In this document: positions 64,000-64,000 of the stretch, piece after piece
Position numbering within the stretch: the first letter of the stretch is position 1
How the letters are laid out: each line of letters begins with the position of its first letter
Assembly (NCBI GenBank): GCA_022493055.1
Contig: CP092781.1
Location: 1,922,001-1,986,000, forward strand
Origin: Staphylococcus roterodami
GTDB taxonomy: Bacteria > Bacillota > Bacilli > Staphylococcales > Staphylococcaceae
Length of the DNA stretch: 64,000 bases
Direction: 5' to 3'
The notes under the pieces: model-generated
Told to the model about the DNA's origin: nothing
Databases searched by the model: none
What the model saw: the letters and a program-made list of their open reading frames with translations, nothing else
Translations under genes and position numbers: made by a program

Positions 64000-64000
64000 T

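Overview
The window comes from a low-GC Gram-positive chromosome and the gene order is that of the Staphylococcus aureus complex: ptpA, vraUTSR, map, murT-gatD, ftnA, dinB, gatCAB, putP, pcrB-pcrA-ligA-camS, purB, nadE-pncB, nos-pheA, sdcS, ppaC and finally pmtD. Several proteins (Nos, PcrB, NadE, the aldehyde dehydrogenase) are close to but visibly different from the S. aureus proteins I remember. A sister species such as S. argenteus or S. schweitzeri is therefore at least as likely as S. aureus itself; the window alone cannot settle this.

Layout. 1-9.4 kb: end of a YfkAB radical SAM gene, a thioesterase shortened by a nonsense codon, an M29 aminopeptidase, ptpA, a YihY-type membrane protein, the cell-wall-stress operon vraU-vraT-vraS-vraR and map. 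9.5-9.9 kb: a STAR-like GC-rich repeat cluster. 9.9-21.4 kb: a FUSC-type membrane protein, murT-gatD (lipid II amidation), ftnA behind PerR- and Fur-like boxes, a carboxylesterase, an exonuclease, dinB, rlmD and dgkB. 21.8-28.2 kb: gatCAB, putP and camS (its signal peptide contains a cAM373-type pheromone). 28.2-41 kb: ligA, pcrA, pcrB, purB, nadE, pncB, nos and pheA. The purB-side gap holds no staphopain A/staphostatin genes, which I recall there in S. aureus. 41-49 kb: sdcS, a beta-helix protein, nicotinamidase, ppaC, an aldehyde dehydrogenase and a 6-phosphogluconolactonase.

49.36-58.41 kb is the most interesting part. A 9.05-kb Tn554-family transposon (tnpA-tnpB-tnpC plus a 462-codon reading frame of unknown function) carries a complete blaI-blaR1 pair, a blaZ broken by one inserted base, and a YolD-like gene. 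It sits inside a host YolD-like gene, flanked by two copies of the 7-bp core ACCATTT. The disrupted gene and the cargo gene are homologous, and both have a LexA-type box in the 17-bp spacer of a similar promoter. The element therefore appears to bring its own SOS-controlled replacement for the gene it breaks.

58.4-64 kb returns to chromosomal backbone: the 3' remnant of the host YolD-like gene, a 57-residue membrane protein, a C45-family acyltransferase/hydrolase, a DUF4097/HAAS gene pair, a thioredoxin-like protein and pmtD, the last gene of the phenol-soluble-modulin exporter. No rRNA, tRNA or CRISPR array was seen.
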